Shown here: piece after piece, positions 63,174 through 64,000 of the stretch
Layout of the letters: each line of letters begins with the position of its first letter
Numbering within the stretch: position 1 is the stretch's first letter
Origin: Bacillota bacterium
GTDB taxonomy: Bacteria > Bacillota > UBA4882 > UBA8346
Assembly: GCA_023435565.1 (NCBI GenBank)
Contig: JAEYRN010000062.1
Span: forward strand, 124,001-188,000
Direction: 5' to 3'
Length of the DNA: 64,000 nt
Notes under the pieces: generated by a model
Database searches by the model: none
What the model was told of the DNA's origin: nothing
Seen by the model: the letters and a program-made list of their open reading frames with translations, nothing else
Program-made: the position numbers and the translations under genes

Positions 63174-64000
63174 GTGCAACGAAAACCGGTTGTTATTATT
63201 GGGATTATTGTCTTGATTCTATTGGTTTCAATTTCAATAGTGTTTTTAAACAAACGGAACCCAAAAAACCTGGCCCAAAATTTCGATTTTTTCTCCGTCC
63301 AACAGATGGACCTCAGTGAGAATATTGATGCTACCGGGAATGTTCTCGCATTGGAGAAAAAAGACCTTTATGCGGATTACGAGGGCGCTATCGAAGTCAT
63401 TAATGTAAAAGGCGGCGATTATGTAAAAAAAGGCGATGTATTGATCACCATTAAATCCTCTATCTTAAAGGATCAATGGCAGGATGCCAATGCTGCCTTA
63501 AAACAAGCCGAATTAAACTTAGTCCAAGCTTCGGCCCTTTTAACAACCGAATTAGCTTTAAACAAGATCCAAAAGACCAATGCCATTCAATTGGAGAGCT
63601 ATACCCACCAGGTTAGTTTGTATCGGGAACAGGTTAGTCAAGCAAAAACCCGGCTTAATGCTTTGGAAGAAAAAAACGACGGATACTATATGGCAGGTAA
63701 CGAAAAACTCTTCATTCGGGCTCCCTTCACCGGTCAAGTAGCTTGGATTAATGTCCAGCCGGGCGATAAAGTAATACCCCAGACATTATTAGGTACGGTA
63801 ATAAAACCGGAAGCATTGGGAGTTGAGGCCCGAATCGATCAAAATGATATCAATCTGGTCAAACCGGGGCAAAAAGCGATTGTTATCGGAAAGGACCCGA
63901 AGCAAAGCGAAAATTACGGCTCGGTTACTGAAATTAGTATCCTGGGTAAGGAAAACGAAGAAGTTATCAATTTTCCGGTCCGGCTCAAACTTACTGGGAT
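63174..64000 (+). CDS. HlyD/MFP-type periplasmic adaptor or efflux subunit, 3' end outside the window
   Basis: 275 residues visible, open to the window edge. GTG start at 63174, six bases after AGAGGAA. An N-terminal membrane anchor (VVIIGIIVLILLVSISIVFL), the half-lipoyl start YADYEGAIEVINVKGGDYVK, KKGDVLITIKSS, a coiled-coil hairpin of about 90 residues, and the second half-lipoyl FIRAPFTGQVAWINVQPGDK, then a beta-barrel start. Such adaptors pair with an ABC (MacB-type) transporter, probably encoded next. Monoderm relatives of YknX have the same plan. Confidence 0.9.
   Translation, partial: MQRKPVVIIGIIVLILLVSISIVFLNKRNPKNLAQNFDFFSVQQMDLSENIDATGNVLALEKKDLYADYEGAIEVINVKGGDYVKKGDVLITIKSSILKDQWQDANAALKQAELNLVQASALLTTELALNKIQKTNAIQLESYTHQVSLYREQVSQAKTRLNALEEKNDGYYMAGNEKLFIRAPFTGQVAWINVQPGDKVIPQTLLGTVIKPEALGVEARIDQNDINLVKPGQKAIVIGKDPKQSENYGSVTEISILGKENEEVINFPVRLKLTG

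Overview
The window reads as a chromosomal segment of an anaerobic, probably endospore-forming member of the Bacillota (Clostridia/Limnochordia-like). Seen in sequence: strong AGGAGG-type ribosome sites, frequent GTG/TTG starts, a T-box leader, a homodimeric pyruvate:ferredoxin oxidoreductase, nifH, and a block collinear with the Bacillus subtilis dnaX-to-yaaT region that carries the sporulation genes bofA and csfB. The genus is not determined.

Layout. 1-4.5 kb: the 3' part of a very large protein of unknown function and an M64-type metallopeptidase. 4.8-13.7 kb: nifJ, a TPR/SpoIID wall-lytic protein, an imidazolonepropionase-like amidohydrolase, a small minus-strand gene and serS. 13.7-13.95 kb: a non-coding array of ten 21-bp units. 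14-16.5 kb (minus): a cytoplasmic GH10 xylanase and a CapA-like protein. 16.7-26.6 kb: a TM1266-type regulator, a MenA-like prenyltransferase, then dnaX-ybaB-recR-yaaL-bofA-csfB-yaaO-tmk-darA-yaaR-holB-ricT. 26.6-30.5 kb: a leucine T-box with leuA, then amtB-glnB. 30.6-33.7 kb: an oxidoreductase and, on the minus strand, nifH followed by an in-frame fusion of the nitrogenase PII protein NifI1 to the molybdate permease ModB. 34-37.7 kb: pgi, aroA, tRNA-Met, tRNA-Lys and two decayed copies of the tRNA-Lys 3' end, each preceded by a terminator. 37.7-44 kb (minus): a xylose isomerase-like protein, xylulokinase, ROK repressor, a stand-alone starch-binding-type module and a wall amidase. 44.3-53.9 kb: small stress and regulatory proteins and five DUF421 (YetF) membrane proteins within 8 kb, interleaved with two DUF4363 proteins, a pyruvate-oxidase-like enzyme, a DUF1848 protein, a 38-residue peptide gene and a truncated pyruvoyl-dependent arginine decarboxylase. 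54-59.4 kb: a methyltransferase, then a tightly overlapping operon of two activase-related proteins, one BadF/HgdC-type ATPase and a polytopic membrane protein. 59.4-64 kb: a YmaF protein, a lipoprotein, a glutamate-synthase remnant, a four-LysM protein, a folded intergenic element and the start of an HlyD-type adaptor.

How the parts fit: xylan degradation (GH10) with xylose isomerase, kinase and ROK repressor suggests pentose use, feeding pgi and nifJ. amtB-glnB, nifH and NifI1-ModB form a nitrogen/molybdenum group, but nifDKENB are not in the window. DUF421/DUF4363, BofA, Gin, SpoIID, LysM and the amidase point to spore-envelope biology. The least expected features are the NifI1::ModB chimera, the 21-bp two-helical-turn array at 13733-13942, the tRNA-Lys tail duplications, the DUF421 paralogue cluster, and inverted repeats that could mask the ribosome sites of three genes.
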